DNA of 64,000 bases. Source: a candidate division LCP-89 bacterium B3_LCP. Lineage in GTDB: Bacteria; Electryoneota; B3-LCP. Location of the stretch: positions 62,001 to 126,000 of the forward strand of contig NJBN01000011.1 in the NCBI GenBank assembly GCA_005223185.1, given 5' to 3'. A program made the position numbers and the translations under genes. The notes beneath the pieces are model-generated. The model was given only the letters and a program-made list of their open reading frames with translations. It made no database searches and was not told where the DNA came from. Positions 25,502-34,734 of this stretch are shown one piece after another (the first letter of the stretch is position 1; each line of letters opens with the position of its first letter).

Positions 25502-27481
25502 ATGCACCACGAAACCATAACTACAACACACAGCGCCCTCCTCTGGCTGATCCCCGCATTTCCATTTTTAGGAATGCTGATAAACGGCTTGCTGGGGAAG
25601 AAACAATCACCCGGCGCTGCCGGCATCTTAGCCAGCGGAGCCATGTTTCTGTCCTTCATCGTATCGGCTGTCGTCTTCTTCCAACTGCTGGGAATGCACG
25701 CCGAAGAACGCTCGCTGACCCAGACCCTTTACACCTGGATGCATGTCGGGGATTTCAGCGCCAATATCAGTTTCCTGATTGACCCCCTATCTGCCGTGAT
25801 GATCCTGGTGGTTACCGGAGTAGGATTCTTGATCCACGTCTATTCCATCGGTTACATGAAGGGTGATCCCGGAGTAGTACGCTACTTCACCCAGTTGAAC
25901 CTGTTTGCTTTTTTCATGCTTCTGCTGGTCATGGCGGACAACTACCTGCTGATGTTCGTAGGCTGGGAAGGCGTGGGGCTGTGCAGCTACCTGCTGATCG
26001 GTTTCTGGTGGGATGACATGGACAAAGCCATCGCTGGAAAGAAAGCTTTCATTGTCAACCGCATTGGAGATTTCGGCTTTCTGCTGGCTATGTTTCTGAT
26101 ATTCGTCGCCTTCGGGTCACTGGATTTCGAAACCGTCTTCGCCCGAGCGACGGGCATGCCTTACGGTTCGGGAGTGGTTACGGCTATCACGCTGCTGCTT
26201 TTTCTTGGTGCTTGTGGCAAATCGGCGCAACTGCCCCTTTACGTCTGGTTGCCCGATGCTATGGCTGGTCCGACGCCCGTTTCAGCCTTGATTCACGCCG
26301 CCACCATGGTTACCGCTGGCGTCTATATGGTTGCAAGATCGAATATTCTCTATACGTTAGCGCCGGTTTCGATGGCGGTAGTCGCCGGAATAGGCGCGGC
26401 GACAGCAATTTTCGCTGCTACTATAGGGTTGGCTCAATTTGACATCAAAAAGGTGCTGGCTTATTCCACCGTCTCGCAGTTGGGTTACATGTTCTTAGCC
26501 TGCGGAGTGGGAGCTTTCGGAGCGGGCATATTCCACCTGATGACGCACGCTTTTTTCAAAGCGCTACTGTTCATGGGATCGGGTTCCATCATCCATGCTA
26601 TGCATCATTACATGGAAAAAACCGGCAGCCACGATGATCCTCAGGACATGCGCAATATGGGTGGATTGAGAAAACACATGCCTAAAACCTATTGGACTTT
26701 CCTGCTGGCGACGCTGGCTATCGCTGGTATCCCCGGCTTCTCAGGATTCTTCTCGAAAGATGAGATATTATGGAAAGCATTTTCCAGCGGAAACATCGCC
26801 GTCTGGGTAATCGGAGCGATCGCTGCGGGTTTGACAGCCTTCTACATGTTCCGACTGGTATATATGACCTTCTTCGGAGAATTTAAACCTGCACAGAGTG
26901 GCGAACACCCCCACGAATCACCGTCAGTGATGACTGTACCTTTGATGATTTTAGCGGTTCTTTCCATCATTGGAGGCTGGGTGGGTATCCCTCACGTTTT
27001 AGGCGGCGGCAACCATATCGAGCACTGGTTCCATCCGGTTTTCGCAGGATCTGAACACATTTCGACTCTACACCAGGGGCACGGCATACATAGTTCAGGA
27101 ATTGAAATGACAGTCATGATCGTCAGTGTTTTGATCGCTCTTGCTGGAATCGGTATCGCTTACCTGTTTTACATAAAGAAGACAGACATTCCGGGTAAGA
27201 TAGTAAGCGCCATCGGACCGCTGCACAAACTGGTCTATAACAAATATTTCGTGGATGAAATTTACGAAGCTGGCGTCGTGACGCCTATTGAGAAAACCTC
27301 CGACTTCTTCCTCTGGCGCTTCTTCGACGTCAAGATCGTGGATGGTATGGTAAACGGGGCAGCAACGGTGGTTGATTTCATCGCCGGTCATCTGCGCAAA
27401 GTGCAGACCGGTTTCGTGCAGAACTACGCCCTCATCATGGGCGCGGCGGTGCTGGTGATTGTGCTGGTGTTTGTGTGGTAG
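25502..27481 (+). CDS. nuoL: NADH-quinone oxidoreductase subunit L
   Basis: The large antiporter-like subunit of complex I, 659 residues and about sixteen helices. Conserved motifs include GWEGVGLCSYLLIGFWW (with the key helix-5 glutamate), GACGKSAQLPLYVWLPDAM and HAATMVTAGVYMVAR. The C-terminal part carries the long amphipathic lateral helix followed by the last membrane helix. It pumps protons at the distal end of the membrane arm. The ATG at 25502 has no Shine-Dalgarno. Normally nuoL follows nuoK directly; here 2.7 kb of other genes separate them. Confidence 0.96.
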   Translation: MHHETITTTHSALLWLIPAFPFLGMLINGLLGKKQSPGAAGILASGAMFLSFIVSAVVFFQLLGMHAEERSLTQTLYTWMHVGDFSANISFLIDPLSAVMILVVTGVGFLIHVYSIGYMKGDPGVVRYFTQLNLFAFFMLLLVMADNYLLMFVGWEGVGLCSYLLIGFWWDDMDKAIAGKKAFIVNRIGDFGFLLAMFLIFVAFGSLDFETVFARATGMPYGSGVVTAITLLLFLGACGKSAQLPLYVWLPDAMAGPTPVSALIHAATMVTAGVYMVARSNILYTLAPVSMAVVAGIGAATAIFAATIGLAQFDIKKVLAYSTVSQLGYMFLACGVGAFGAGIFHLMTHAFFKALLFMGSGSIIHAMHHYMEKTGSHDDPQDMRNMGGLRKHMPKTYWTFLLATLAIAGIPGFSGFFSKDEILWKAFSSGNIAVWVIGAIAAGLTAFYMFRLVYMTFFGEFKPAQSGEHPHESPSVMTVPLMILAVLSIIGGWVGIPHVLGGGNHIEHWFHPVFAGSEHISTLHQGHGIHSSGIEMTVMIVSVLIALAGIGIAYLFYIKKTDIPGKIVSAIGPLHKLVYNKYFVDEIYEAGVVTPIEKTSDFFLWRFFDVKIVDGMVNGAATVVDFIAGHLRKVQTGFVQNYALIMGAAVLVIVLVFVW

Positions 27482-27495
27482 AAAGAAAAGTAATT

Positions 27496-27516
27496 CCTAA
27501 CCCCTAACAACTAACT
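27496..27516 (+). repeat. Degenerate CTAACA heptamer repeats after nuoL
   Basis: Three in-phase units: CCTAACC, CCTAACA, ACTAACT, ending 14 bases before the next start codon. Confidence 0.7.
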
Positions 27517-27530
27517 ATCAAGAGACTCAT

Positions 27531-28340
27531 ATGAGAATAATCACACTGACTATAACCATCCTCCTAATCCTCGCCTGCACCTGCAGCGCTGGAGTTCTGA
27601 TCGTAAGTAAAACCGGAGCACCGAACGAATCCGAAAGCGAGAAGAGCCAACAGCGCGCTTATCTGCAAAGCAAAGGCATGCGTATGGAATTTGAAGACGG
27701 AGATGAAGTTCACGTTGCTATTTTCCGAGCTGATAAGGACCTACTTTGGGTAATTGACAAGGATAACGGAAGCTACTTTGAGATGACCCGGGAGGATCTG
27801 CAAAAATTGAAGAAACAATTAGATGCAATGTTCAAGGAATTAGATGAGCAGATGCAGTCGATGCCTCCCGCACAGCGTGACATGATGATGCAGATGATGG
27901 GCGATAAAATACCCACCAAAGAACCCGAAATGTCCTTTAAAAAGATTGCCTCTAGCGTCAAGGTTCTTTCCTGGGTCTGCGATCATTATGAAGGGTACGC
28001 CGACGGTAAAAAGAAGGCGGAATTCTGGACTGTGAACTTTGACAAGGTTGGCATCGATAAAGACGAGTTCAAGGTGTTACAGGATATGGGTGAGTTCTTC
28101 TCAGAGATCATCCCCAATCAGTCATCCTTCTTTGGAATGTTCACAGGAGAATCCGCTGGTGGGGATAAACAGGGGATGGATTTCGGCTTACCGGTAAAGA
28201 TCGAAACCTTTGGTGACAACGGCAAAGAGTATTCAACCAATATAACTGAAGTCACCAAACACGATTGCCCGGCGTCGCTCTTCGATCTGCCGAAGGGTTT
28301 GAAAAAGGACGAAATGCCGCAGGAAACGTTTGGATTGTGA
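27531..28340 (+). CDS. Exported DUF4412-like protein
   Basis: A 269-residue protein with a signal peptide (MRIITLTITILLILACTCSA; the cysteines could make it a lipoprotein, uncertain). The body has the pattern of DUF4412/LolA-like outer proteins: AYLQSKGMRMEFEDGDEVHV, then ADKDLLWVIDKDNGSYFEMT, a methionine-rich helix MPPAQRDMMMQMMG, and VCDHYEGYADGKKKAEFW. Such proteins are periplasmic and of unknown function; a lipoprotein-carrier-type beta sheet is likely. It follows nuoL by 49 bases behind heptamer repeats. Only a weak AGAGA lies upstream. Confidence 0.6.
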   Translation: MRIITLTITILLILACTCSAGVLIVSKTGAPNESESEKSQQRAYLQSKGMRMEFEDGDEVHVAIFRADKDLLWVIDKDNGSYFEMTREDLQKLKKQLDAMFKELDEQMQSMPPAQRDMMMQMMGDKIPTKEPEMSFKKIASSVKVLSWVCDHYEGYADGKKKAEFWTVNFDKVGIDKDEFKVLQDMGEFFSEIIPNQSSFFGMFTGESAGGDKQGMDFGLPVKIETFGDNGKEYSTNITEVTKHDCPASLFDLPKGLKKDEMPQETFGL

Positions 28341-28748
28341 AACCTGTTGTGTAGCGCGGGGGCTTGCCCCCGCTGGCAATAGGCAGCAGTAGGGTGGACT
28401 AAACGAAGACGAATCGAAGTGCAGTCCACCAAAAGATAAACCCACAGCAGAGCTGTGGGGCACCAAATTACACCAAAAGCACGGGAATGAATTCCCGAGC
28501 TATTCAATTTCTGTCCCTACGGGACGTAAAGGTTTTTGAGCGCCCCGCTTAAGCGGGACAGCATAAAATTAGCCTGGAAATTCATTTCCGGGCGGATTAA
28601 AGACATTTAATTAGTGTCCGAAACCGTTGGAGGCTTAGAAAACACACCAGTCGTTTCAACGACTTTGTAGCAAATAAATTGAGCACCGGAACTTTCCCGA
28701 AGGGACTCCCTTGGAGCAGTCCGGTGCATGTACAAAGGCTAATAACAA
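28341..28748. other. Repeat-filled gap between the DUF4412-like gene and HEPN/MNT module 2
   Basis: No gene. In order: GCGGGGGCTTGCCCCCGC (28356-28373), the GGTGGACT palindrome (28390-28430), CCCACAGCAGAGCTGTGGG (28441-28459), a REP/BIME-type element (28481-28595), a GTCGTTTCAACGAC hairpin (about 28658) and a CACCGGA...TCCGGTG palindrome (28684-28727). Confidence 0.7.
28451..28729. repeat. 279-base direct repeat, copy 1
   Basis: Nearly identical to 29593-29871, with a constant offset of 1142 bases at both ends. It contains a full REP-type element (28481-28595) and ends 19 bases before the HEPN gene of module 2. Confidence 0.85.
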
Positions 28749-29153
28749 ATGCGCTTAGATTTCACATCTCTGAAAAAAGCCATAGCCAGCTTAGATCGCG
28801 CCATCCAGCGGTCTCAGACGGCTCGTGAAGACGAGGAGCTGCGTGATGCCGTCATCCAGCGCTTCGAATACACCTACGAACTCTGCTGGAAGATGCTTAA
28901 GCGTCAGCTTGAACTGGAATCGCCGAATCCAGCGCTTATAGATACTCTCTCATTCCGTGATCTCCTTCGCGAAGCTGCACAGGTTGGCATCCTGAAAGAC
29001 ATCGAAAGCTGGATGGATTATCGCCAGATGCGCAACATTACCTCGCACACTTACGATGATGCGAAAGCCCGGTCTGTATATAAAGCTGCTATTGAATTCT
29101 TCGATGATGCTTCTGCTCTTTTAAAGGCTCTGGAAACGAGAGATCATGATTAA
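28749..29153 (+). CDS. HEPN-domain protein (HI0074-like), module 2
   Basis: A 134-residue helical protein of the nucleotidyltransferase-substrate-binding (HI0074/TIGR01987-type) HEPN group. Conserved features: IQRFEYTYELCWKMLKRQLE, SFRDLLREAAQVGIL and the Rx4HxY motif RNITSHTY. In such pairs it is the RNase/toxin or the target of the nucleotidyltransferase. The gene order is the reverse of modules 1 and 3: HEPN first, MNT second, overlapping by eight bases. It lies in the nuoL-M gap between the two 279-base repeats. Confidence 0.85.
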   Translation: MRLDFTSLKKAIASLDRAIQRSQTAREDEELRDAVIQRFEYTYELCWKMLKRQLELESPNPALIDTLSFRDLLREAAQVGILKDIESWMDYRQMRNITSHTYDDAKARSVYKAAIEFFDDASALLKALETRDHD

Positions 29154-29448
29154 CCTGGATCAGGGTCACCTGGAAACTGTCAAGCGCATCTTAGCTGAAC
29201 ATGTGCCGGAGTTTGACGTGCTGGCTTTCGGTTCACGGGTTACTGAAACCGTGAAGGAGTTTTCCGATCTCGATCTAGTGATCATGACGGAAGAACCGCT
29301 GCCCCTCAGGCGCTACACTCGCCTGCTGAACGCCTTCTCTGAATCGAACTTACCCATCAAAGTGGATGTGGTGGACTGGTCGACCACAGATGAGAGCTTT
29401 CGGGTTATTATAAATAGAGGAACGGAGGTGGTGCATTCTGCCAAGTAA
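29146..29448 (+). CDS. MNT-domain nucleotidyltransferase (HI0073-like), module 2
   Basis: A 100-residue minimal nucleotidyltransferase. The active site is FGSRVTETVKEFSDLDLVIM, with GS and the Asp-x-Asp pair; a third acidic strand is KVDVVDW. It starts within the last codons of the HEPN gene (ATG at 29146). By analogy with MntA it would AMPylate and neutralise the HEPN partner. Its sequence is not close to the MNT of modules 1 or 3, so the three modules are not simple duplicates. Confidence 0.85.
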   Translation: MINLDQGHLETVKRILAEHVPEFDVLAFGSRVTETVKEFSDLDLVIMTEEPLPLRRYTRLLNAFSESNLPIKVDVVDWSTTDESFRVIINRGTEVVHSAK

Positions 29449-29922
29449 GCCTCCCGAATAAATTTCGGGAGCTCACAATATATATCCAAGTCTCTGAAGA
29501 GACTGAGAATATCCATGCTCATTGACTTCAGTCAATTGAATACCAAATGTGAGCACCGGAACTTCAGTCCGGTGCAGACTAATCCACCACAAAGCTGTGG
29601 GGCACCAGACTGCACCAAACGCACGGGAATGAATTCCCGAGCTATTCAATTTCTGTCCCTACGGGACGTAAAGGTTTTTGAGCGCCCCGCTTAAGCGGGA
29701 CAGCATTAAATTAGCCTGGAAATTCATTTCCGGGCGGATTAAAGATATTTAATTAGTGTCCGAAACCGTTGGAGACTTGGAAAATCCACCAGTCGTTTCA
29801 ACGACTTTGTAGCAATAAATTTGAGCACCGGAACTTTCCCGAAGGGACTCCCTTGGAGCAGTCCGGTGCATCAGCAAACCAAACCACAGCAGAGCTGTGG
29901 GACACCGTGCAAAGAGACAATC
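29449..29922. other. Repeat-filled gap after HEPN/MNT module 2
   Basis: No gene. It is a chain of different hairpins: CTCCCGAATAAATTTCGGGAG (29452-29472), GTCTCTGAAGAGAC (29492-29505), TTGACTTCAGTCAA (29522-29535), CACCGGA..TCCGGTG (about 29553-29575), the second 279-base repeat, and CCACAGCAGAGCTGTGG (29884-29900). Confidence 0.7.
29593..29871. repeat. 279-base direct repeat, copy 2
   Basis: Second copy of 28451-28729, with only scattered substitutions. It includes a REP-type element at 29623-29737 and GTCGTTTCAACGAC. The pair brackets the HEPN/MNT module 2 genes like the ends of a cassette. Confidence 0.85.
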
Positions 29923-30732
29923 ATGACTATCAGAAAGATTTTTTATCTAGTCGTACTCCTTCAGATATTTCAAATCAAGCTGTATGCACAATCTGATGAG
30001 ATTTACGCAAGTTACAAATATGTGATGGGGGATAACGACACTAAGAATGACGCGAAAAGAATCTGTTTTCTTGAGGCAAAACGATTGTGCATAGAAAAGG
30101 CAGGTACATATATTGAAAGCCAAACTGATGTTACTAATTGGAAGCTTACTAGAGATGAAATAAAAACCTATGCCGCTGCATTATTGAAGGTTGAAATTGT
30201 CTCCGAGGAATTGGATTTTAAAGGTGAAAGTATCTCTATATCAATGACCGTGAAAGCGGAAATTGAAAAAAACTATATTGAAGAAAAAATACGAGAGATA
30301 AAGGAGAACGACGATCTACAAATAAAGATAAAAGACCAACAAGAGAAGATAGATGAACTAGAATCTGAAATAAGAAACATACAAAATCAATTATCTACAG
30401 ATGATGTAGATGAAGTTGTAAAATTGAGAAAAAAAAGAAAAGATGCCTTTGAGAATATTGACGAATTAGAAGCGATAAAATACGAAATTAAGAAGAAAAC
30501 AAAATTAGCAGTTGAAAATATAGAACTTGGAATGACGCCGAGTGAAGTAGTTAGGCTTATTGGAGAACCTAGAGCTATTGAATCCTACGACGGTCCGAAA
30601 TACAACTATGGAAATGTCTGGGTTGTGTTCGAAAGCGGAGTTGTCTCCTGTATGATTCGTGCAAAGTATTATAATAGTGCATATAACGGGAGTTTTTATC
30701 GAGATTATAAACCGCAAGCAATTATTAAGTAG
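29923..30732 (+). CDS. Exported coiled-coil protein with BamE/SmpA-like C-terminal domain
   Basis: A 269-residue AT-rich gene. The start is ATG at 29923 (AAGAGA upstream), giving a signal peptide (MTIRKIFYLVVLLQIFQIKL) that ends near YAQ. Residues about 25-110 form an alpha-beta domain (DAKRICFLEAKRLCIEKAG) similar in style to LPP20/FlgT N-domains. Residues about 115-180 are a strong coiled coil. The last 75 carry LGMTPSEVVRLIGEPRAIE and YNYGNVWVVFESG, the usual shape of the SmpA/OmlA (BamE-like) fold. Probably periplasmic; role unknown. It lies between the second 279-base repeat and nuoM. Confidence 0.55.
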   Translation: MTIRKIFYLVVLLQIFQIKLYAQSDEIYASYKYVMGDNDTKNDAKRICFLEAKRLCIEKAGTYIESQTDVTNWKLTRDEIKTYAAALLKVEIVSEELDFKGESISISMTVKAEIEKNYIEEKIREIKENDDLQIKIKDQQEKIDELESEIRNIQNQLSTDDVDEVVKLRKKRKDAFENIDELEAIKYEIKKKTKLAVENIELGMTPSEVVRLIGEPRAIESYDGPKYNYGNVWVVFESGVVSCMIRAKYYNSAYNGSFYRDYKPQAIIK

Positions 30733-30789
30733 ACTGATTTCCAGATTTTCCATACTGTCCGGTCTTCACACCCGACAACAAAACGAATA

Positions 30790-30824
30790 ACCAATCCCTA
30801 ACCCCTAACAACTAAAACCTAACT
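30790..30824 (+). repeat. Degenerate CTAACA heptamer repeats before nuoM
   Basis: Five in-phase units: ACCAATC, CCTAACC, CCTAACA, ACTAAAA, CCTAACT, ending two bases before the nuoM ATG where a ribosome site would normally be. Confidence 0.75.
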
Positions 30825-30826
30825 TC

Positions 30827-32302
30827 ATGCTATCCTGGATAATCTTCATACCCCTGATCGCGGCGAGCGTGATCCTGCTGCTGCCGAGGGACAATAAAAG
30901 CGCCATACGCGGCGTGGCTCTAATCGCCACCCTGATTGATTTCGTCATCTGCATTCCGCTGTACTTCAGGTTCGATCCAAATACAGCAGCCATGCAGTTC
31001 GAGGAGGTCGTCAGCTGGATTCCCACAATCGGGTCCAGTTACCACTTGGGTATTGACGGCATCAGCTTCTGGCTGATCCTGCTGACTACCTTCCTGGGAC
31101 CGCTGTGCATCATCGGTTCCTGGTCATCCATCCAGAAGCGGGTCAAGGAATATCACTTCAGCTTCCTGTTTCTGCAGACCGGTATGCTGGGCGTCTTCTG
31201 CAGCCTCGATTTAGTGCTATTCTACGTCTTCTGGGAAGTGATGCTGGTACCCATGTACCTGCTGATAGGAATCTGGGGCGGACCTCAGCGGATTTACGCC
31301 GCGGTCAAGTTCTTCCTGTTCACCATGTTCGGTTCCGTACTCATGTTAGTGGCGATTCTGTGGCTCTACTTCCACAGTGCCGATCCAGTCACTGGCTTGC
31401 GCACCTTCGACCTGATGCAGATCTACGCTATGGGTAAACCTGCCGTGCAGGCGCAGTTATGGCTGTTCGCTGCTTTCGCGCTGGCGTTTGCGATCAAGGT
31501 GCCCATGTTCCCCTTCCATACGTGGCTGCCTGATGCTCACGTGGAAGCGCCCACCGCCGGATCGGTCATCCTTGCCGGCGTACTGCTGAAGATGGGAACC
31601 TACGGTTTTCTGCGTTTTGCTATGCCCTTGTTCCCCGATGCAGTGGCGCATTTTGTTCCGGTGATTTCCGTACTGGCGATTATCGGCATCATATATGGAG
31701 CCTTGGTTGCCATGGTGCAACCGGACATGAAGAAACTGGTGGCTTATTCTTCAGTTTCCCATTTGGGCTTCGTGATGCTGGGTATGTTCGCTTTGAACCA
31801 GCAGGGAGTATCCGGCAGCATCATGCAGATGTTGAATCACGGCATATCCACCGGAGCGCTCTTCTTCTTAGTGGGAGTAATCTATGAACGCCGTCACACC
31901 CGCATGATCGCTGATTACGGCGGCATCGCCAAGGTGATGCCCAAATACGCTACGGTGTTTATCATCATCGCTCTGTCATCCATCGGTCTGCCCGGCTTAA
32001 ACGGTTTCATTGGTGAATATCTGATACTATTGGGCACTTTCAAAGCGAACTGGGTGTATGCAGCATTCGCGGCTACGGGAGTCATCTTCGCGGCTGTGTA
32101 CCTGTTATGGATGATCCAGAGGGTGTTCTACGGTAAGTTGGACAAGGATGAGAACAAGGAACTGCAAGACCTCACCCTGCGCGAAAAAATTGTGCTCTAT
32201 CCGCTGGTCGCCATGACCGTGATAATGGGCGTCTATCCGCAGATGTTCCTTTCCAAGATGGAGACGTCGGTGAGAGTGTTTTTGGAGAATCTGCCGAAGT
32301 AG
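30827..32302 (+). CDS. nuoM: NADH-quinone oxidoreductase subunit M
   Basis: An antiporter-like complex I subunit, 491 residues and about fourteen helices. Key stretches are [20 protein letters not shown] (helix-5 glutamate), [19 protein letters not shown] and [18 protein letters not shown] (conserved lysine). It pumps one proton channel's worth in the membrane arm. No Shine-Dalgarno precedes the ATG, which instead directly follows the heptamer repeat. Separated from nuoL by 3.3 kb of accessory genes. Confidence 0.96.
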   Translation: MLSWIIFIPLIAASVILLLPRDNKSAIRGVALIATLIDFVICIPLYFRFDPNTAAMQFEEVVSWIPTIGSSYHLGIDGISFWLILLTTFLGPLCIIGSWSSIQKRVKEYHFSFLFLQTGMLGVFCSLDLVLFYVFWEVMLVPMYLLIGIWGGPQRIYAAVKFFLFTMFGSVLMLVAILWLYFHSADPVTGLRTFDLMQIYAMGKPAVQAQLWLFAAFALAFAIKVPMFPFHTWLPDAHVEAPTAGSVILAGVLLKMGTYGFLRFAMPLFPDAVAHFVPVISVLAIIGIIYGALVAMVQPDMKKLVAYSSVSHLGFVMLGMFALNQQGVSGSIMQMLNHGISTGALFFLVGVIYERRHTRMIADYGGIAKVMPKYATVFIIIALSSIGLPGLNGFIGEYLILLGTFKANWVYAAFAATGVIFAAVYLLWMIQRVFYGKLDKDENKELQDLTLREKIVLYPLVAMTVIMGVYPQMFLSKMETSVRVFLENLPK

Positions 32303-32406
32303 TTGTTAAGCGGAGGACGGACATTCTTGTCTGTCACTACCCAATAACTTAAAGGATGCCCCCAGCCCTGCTGTGGGATGGTTAGCTTAAACCGAAATGA
32401 AAATTC

Positions 32407-32736
32407 ATGACAAACAAAAAGACGAAAGAATTAATAGCGAAGAAAATCCGTGAGGAGTTTAACAAGCGTGGCTTGGAAGTCAGGAAATTGATCCTCTTCG
32501 GTAGCCGCGTGCGGGATGAAGAACACAAGCACAGCGATTGGGATTTTCTGGCCATAACCGATCGCGAAGTAGATTGGTCGGAAAAACGGGAGATTTGGTA
32601 TTCGCTTTCCTTGTATCTGGCACAAAAGGACATCTCAGCAGATATCTTAATAAAATCTGAAGAGGAATTCAACCGCGATAAAGTTGACAAAGGTAAAGTG
32701 ACCTATTATGCCAACAAAGAAGGGGCGCGCGTATGA
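32407..32736 (+). CDS. MNT-domain nucleotidyltransferase, module 3
   Basis: A 109-residue minimal nucleotidyltransferase. The active site is LFGSRVRDEEHKHSDWDFLA (GS, then Asp-x-Asp), with DISADILIK as the third acidic strand. It overlaps the next HEPN gene by four bases (ATGA). The N-terminal KKIREEFNKRGLEVRKLIL helix-strand is typical. It lies in the nuoM-N gap. As with the other modules, its probable role is to modify and restrain the HEPN partner. Confidence 0.83.
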   Translation: MTNKKTKELIAKKIREEFNKRGLEVRKLILFGSRVRDEEHKHSDWDFLAITDREVDWSEKREIWYSLSLYLAQKDISADILIKSEEEFNRDKVDKGKVTYYANKEGARV

Positions 32737-33140
32737 ACCCGGATACCATACGGAATTGGACGATCAAAGCCGAGCATGATTATAAAATAGGATTAAACGA
32801 ATTCCGTTCGGAGAAGCCTGTCACTGACATGATCTGTTTTCATATGCAGCAGTGTGCAGAAAAGTATTTGAAGGCTTATCTCGCGTATAACGATATTGAA
32901 ATAAATAAAACCCACGACCTTGCTGTGCTATTGAAGGATTGTATGGCGGTGGATGATTCTTTCAGAGTTTTATTAGATAGGAAAGTCCCGATGCTGACGC
33001 CTTACGGTACTGTCATCCGTTATCCTGACGATTTCTATATGCCGACTTTGAAAGAAACAGAAGAAGCTATCTCCTTAGCTGAAGTAGTTAGGGATTTTGT
33101 ACGTGAAAAGTTCAAATCCACCGGATTTAAGTTGGAATAG
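32733..33140 (+). CDS. HEPN-domain protein, module 3
   Basis: A 135-residue classical HEPN-domain protein: FHMQQCAEKYLKAYLAYNDI followed by KTHDLAVLLKDC, then IRYPDDFYMP. This is the Pfam HEPN subgroup rather than the DUF86 (module 1) or HI0074 (module 2) subgroups. I do not see a clean Rx4HxY motif, so RNase activity is less certain than for the other two. It shares a four-base overlap with its MNT partner. Confidence 0.8.
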   Translation: MNPDTIRNWTIKAEHDYKIGLNEFRSEKPVTDMICFHMQQCAEKYLKAYLAYNDIEINKTHDLAVLLKDCMAVDDSFRVLLDRKVPMLTPYGTVIRYPDDFYMPTLKETEEAISLAEVVRDFVREKFKSTGFKLE

Positions 33141-33260
33141 AACTCTTTAATACGTCAATGACACCGGCATGACAATACCGAGTGTCATCCCGGCGGAACA
33201 GCCGGAATCCAGGTTTGTTTTGTATAGGTTGGGTTAAGCACAGAAACCTGTGAGGAGAGG
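33141..33260. repeat. Short gap with dispersed palindromes
   Basis: Contains a GTGTCATCCCGGCGGAACAG / CCGGAATCCAGG-type repeat (about 33180-33213) and a half copy of the GGTTGGGTTAAGCACAG repeat (33226-33242). Confidence 0.5.
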
Positions 33261-33845
33261 ATGTATCAAATACGAATTAGTGTATTCATCATATTTATGA
33301 TTTCTTTGACTTCGTACGCTGCGGAATATGAGCTTGATCAGAATTCAGTCGAGATCAGTGGCATGGGGTATTTCACCTATACTAAAAGTGAAGGCTCTAT
33401 GTACGGAATTACCGATAATGAAAATCATACTGAATTTTATCTATCACCCAGCGTCCATTATTTCATAATTGAGAAGCTTACTTTAGGGGGTACATTAGAA
33501 TTCTATTCTGATGATGTCAGCAACGGCAGTCATCAATCAGCAATAGGATTTGGGCCCACAGTGCAATATTTTTTCGGGAATAAAAACATCAAACAGTATC
33601 CCTTCGTTGGAACGACGGTAAGCTTTAAACTTACATCCTTGACGGCAACTGATTTATCTAAATACAGCGCATCCGAGGTTAGTTATAAAATATTTGGCGG
33701 ATACTTTCTCAAGTTAATTGATCATTTTGGAATTAAAATAGCTCCTTTCTATAAAGCAGAGCGTCATACTTCTGGAGAAACCGATGAAACTGCCACCAAT
33801 ACATCTTATGGTATTGAATTTGGTTTCTCAGGGTTTATTTACTGA
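33261..33845 (+). CDS. Outer-membrane beta-barrel protein, about 8 strands
   Basis: A 194-residue protein with a signal peptide (IRISVFIIFMISLTSYA) and alternating amphipathic strands (FYLSPSVHYFIIEKLTLGGT, AIGFGPTVQYFFG, FPFVGTTVS-like). The final strand ends in an aromatic, GIEFGFSGFIY, as needed for BAM-dependent insertion. The size suits a small eight-stranded barrel of the OmpW/OmpA-barrel type. It is AT-rich, has a GAGGAGAGG ribosome site, and lies alone after HEPN/MNT module 3 in the nuoM-N gap. Function unknown. Confidence 0.65.
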   Translation: MYQIRISVFIIFMISLTSYAAEYELDQNSVEISGMGYFTYTKSEGSMYGITDNENHTEFYLSPSVHYFIIEKLTLGGTLEFYSDDVSNGSHQSAIGFGPTVQYFFGNKNIKQYPFVGTTVSFKLTSLTATDLSKYSASEVSYKIFGGYFLKLIDHFGIKIAPFYKAERHTSGETDETATNTSYGIEFGFSGFIY

Positions 33846-34059
33846 ATTTGCCCTGGTGCCCCACAGCTCTGCTGTGGGTAAGGTAAATTACAAGTGTTGT
33901 TGACTCCCCGCAGTCAACAGCCGGGATTATCCCAGTAATGTCATTCTGGCATTGTCCAGAATCTGACATTGCGCCGTCAGATTCCCGACGTAGCGGGAAT
34001 GACGGCTATTATGAAAAGGGCAGAAAATCCTACCGCATAAAAACGGGAGGAGGAAAACC
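33846..34059. repeat. Gap with dispersed palindromes
   Basis: Contains CCCACAGCTCTGCTGTGGG (33861-33879), the TTGACTCCCCGCAGTCAA-type hairpin (about 33900-33917) and ATTCCCGACGTAGCGGGAAT (33982-34001). Confidence 0.6.
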
Positions 34060-34734
34060 TTGAAAAGATCATTAATTATAAAAGCTTTGCTGCTGGGTAT
34101 AGCCATTGCCGTGCCCGCGCTCTATCTGTCAAGACTTACGCCACTGAATTCTACCAGCTTTCCCCCCAAGTCATTGGTGACGCACAGCATCATGGCATTG
34201 GCGGCGATCATCCTGGCGTATCGCTTTAGCAAGGGCAAGCTGGCAGATTACGGCTTCACCCGGGGCTCTTTTCGCCTGAAGCCGACGATTTTCCTGTGGG
34301 CTTTGCCAACAGCCTGCCTTTCAGTTTTGCGCTATGTCGGTGTGGGTTCAGAAGAAACAAGCTTCTCCACTATAATCCATGACATCCTGTTCATCTGGAT
34401 TTGGGCCAGCACCTGCGAGGAGATCCTGACCAGAGGCTTATTGCAGAGCTACTTAGCACCGCTGAGAGACCGCCGGGTGCGTATTTTCTGGAAGTGGCCC
34501 ACCAGCATACCGGTCATTTTCAGCGCGCTGTTCTTCGGATCTATGCATATTGTGCTCGTAACGAAAATAGGACCAGCCGTGATTGGTCCGATGGTATTCG
34601 CCACGGGTCTGGGGTTTGTGGCTGGTCATTACCGGGAGAAGACCGGTAGTTTAATTCCGGCGATACTCATACACGCTTTGTTCAACGTGGGCGGGATGCT
34701 GCCATTCTGGATTTTGTGTGGAGTTTTGGGGTAG
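34060..34734 (+). CDS. CPBP-family intramembrane metalloprotease
   Basis: A 224-residue membrane protease of the CAAX/Abi (CPBP) family with about seven helices. The metal and catalytic motifs are present in order: CEEILTRG (EExxxR-type), FFGSMHIV (FxxxH) and HALFNVGG (HxxxN-type). Bacterial members process or protect membrane peptides, and some give immunity to bacteriocins. The start is a TTG at 34060 with a strong GGGAGGAGG six bases upstream. Substrate unknown; the genes on both sides are unrelated. Confidence 0.85.
   Translation: MKRSLIIKALLLGIAIAVPALYLSRLTPLNSTSFPPKSLVTHSIMALAAIILAYRFSKGKLADYGFTRGSFRLKPTIFLWALPTACLSVLRYVGVGSEETSFSTIIHDILFIWIWASTCEEILTRGLLQSYLAPLRDRRVRIFWKWPTSIPVIFSALFFGSMHIVLVTKIGPAVIGPMVFATGLGFVAGHYREKTGSLIPAILIHALFNVGGMLPFWILCGVLG

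Noticed and set aside
28451-29871. The two long direct repeats as a CRISPR
   Set aside because: There are only two copies of 279 bases with a 860-base interval holding genes; no array of short spacers.
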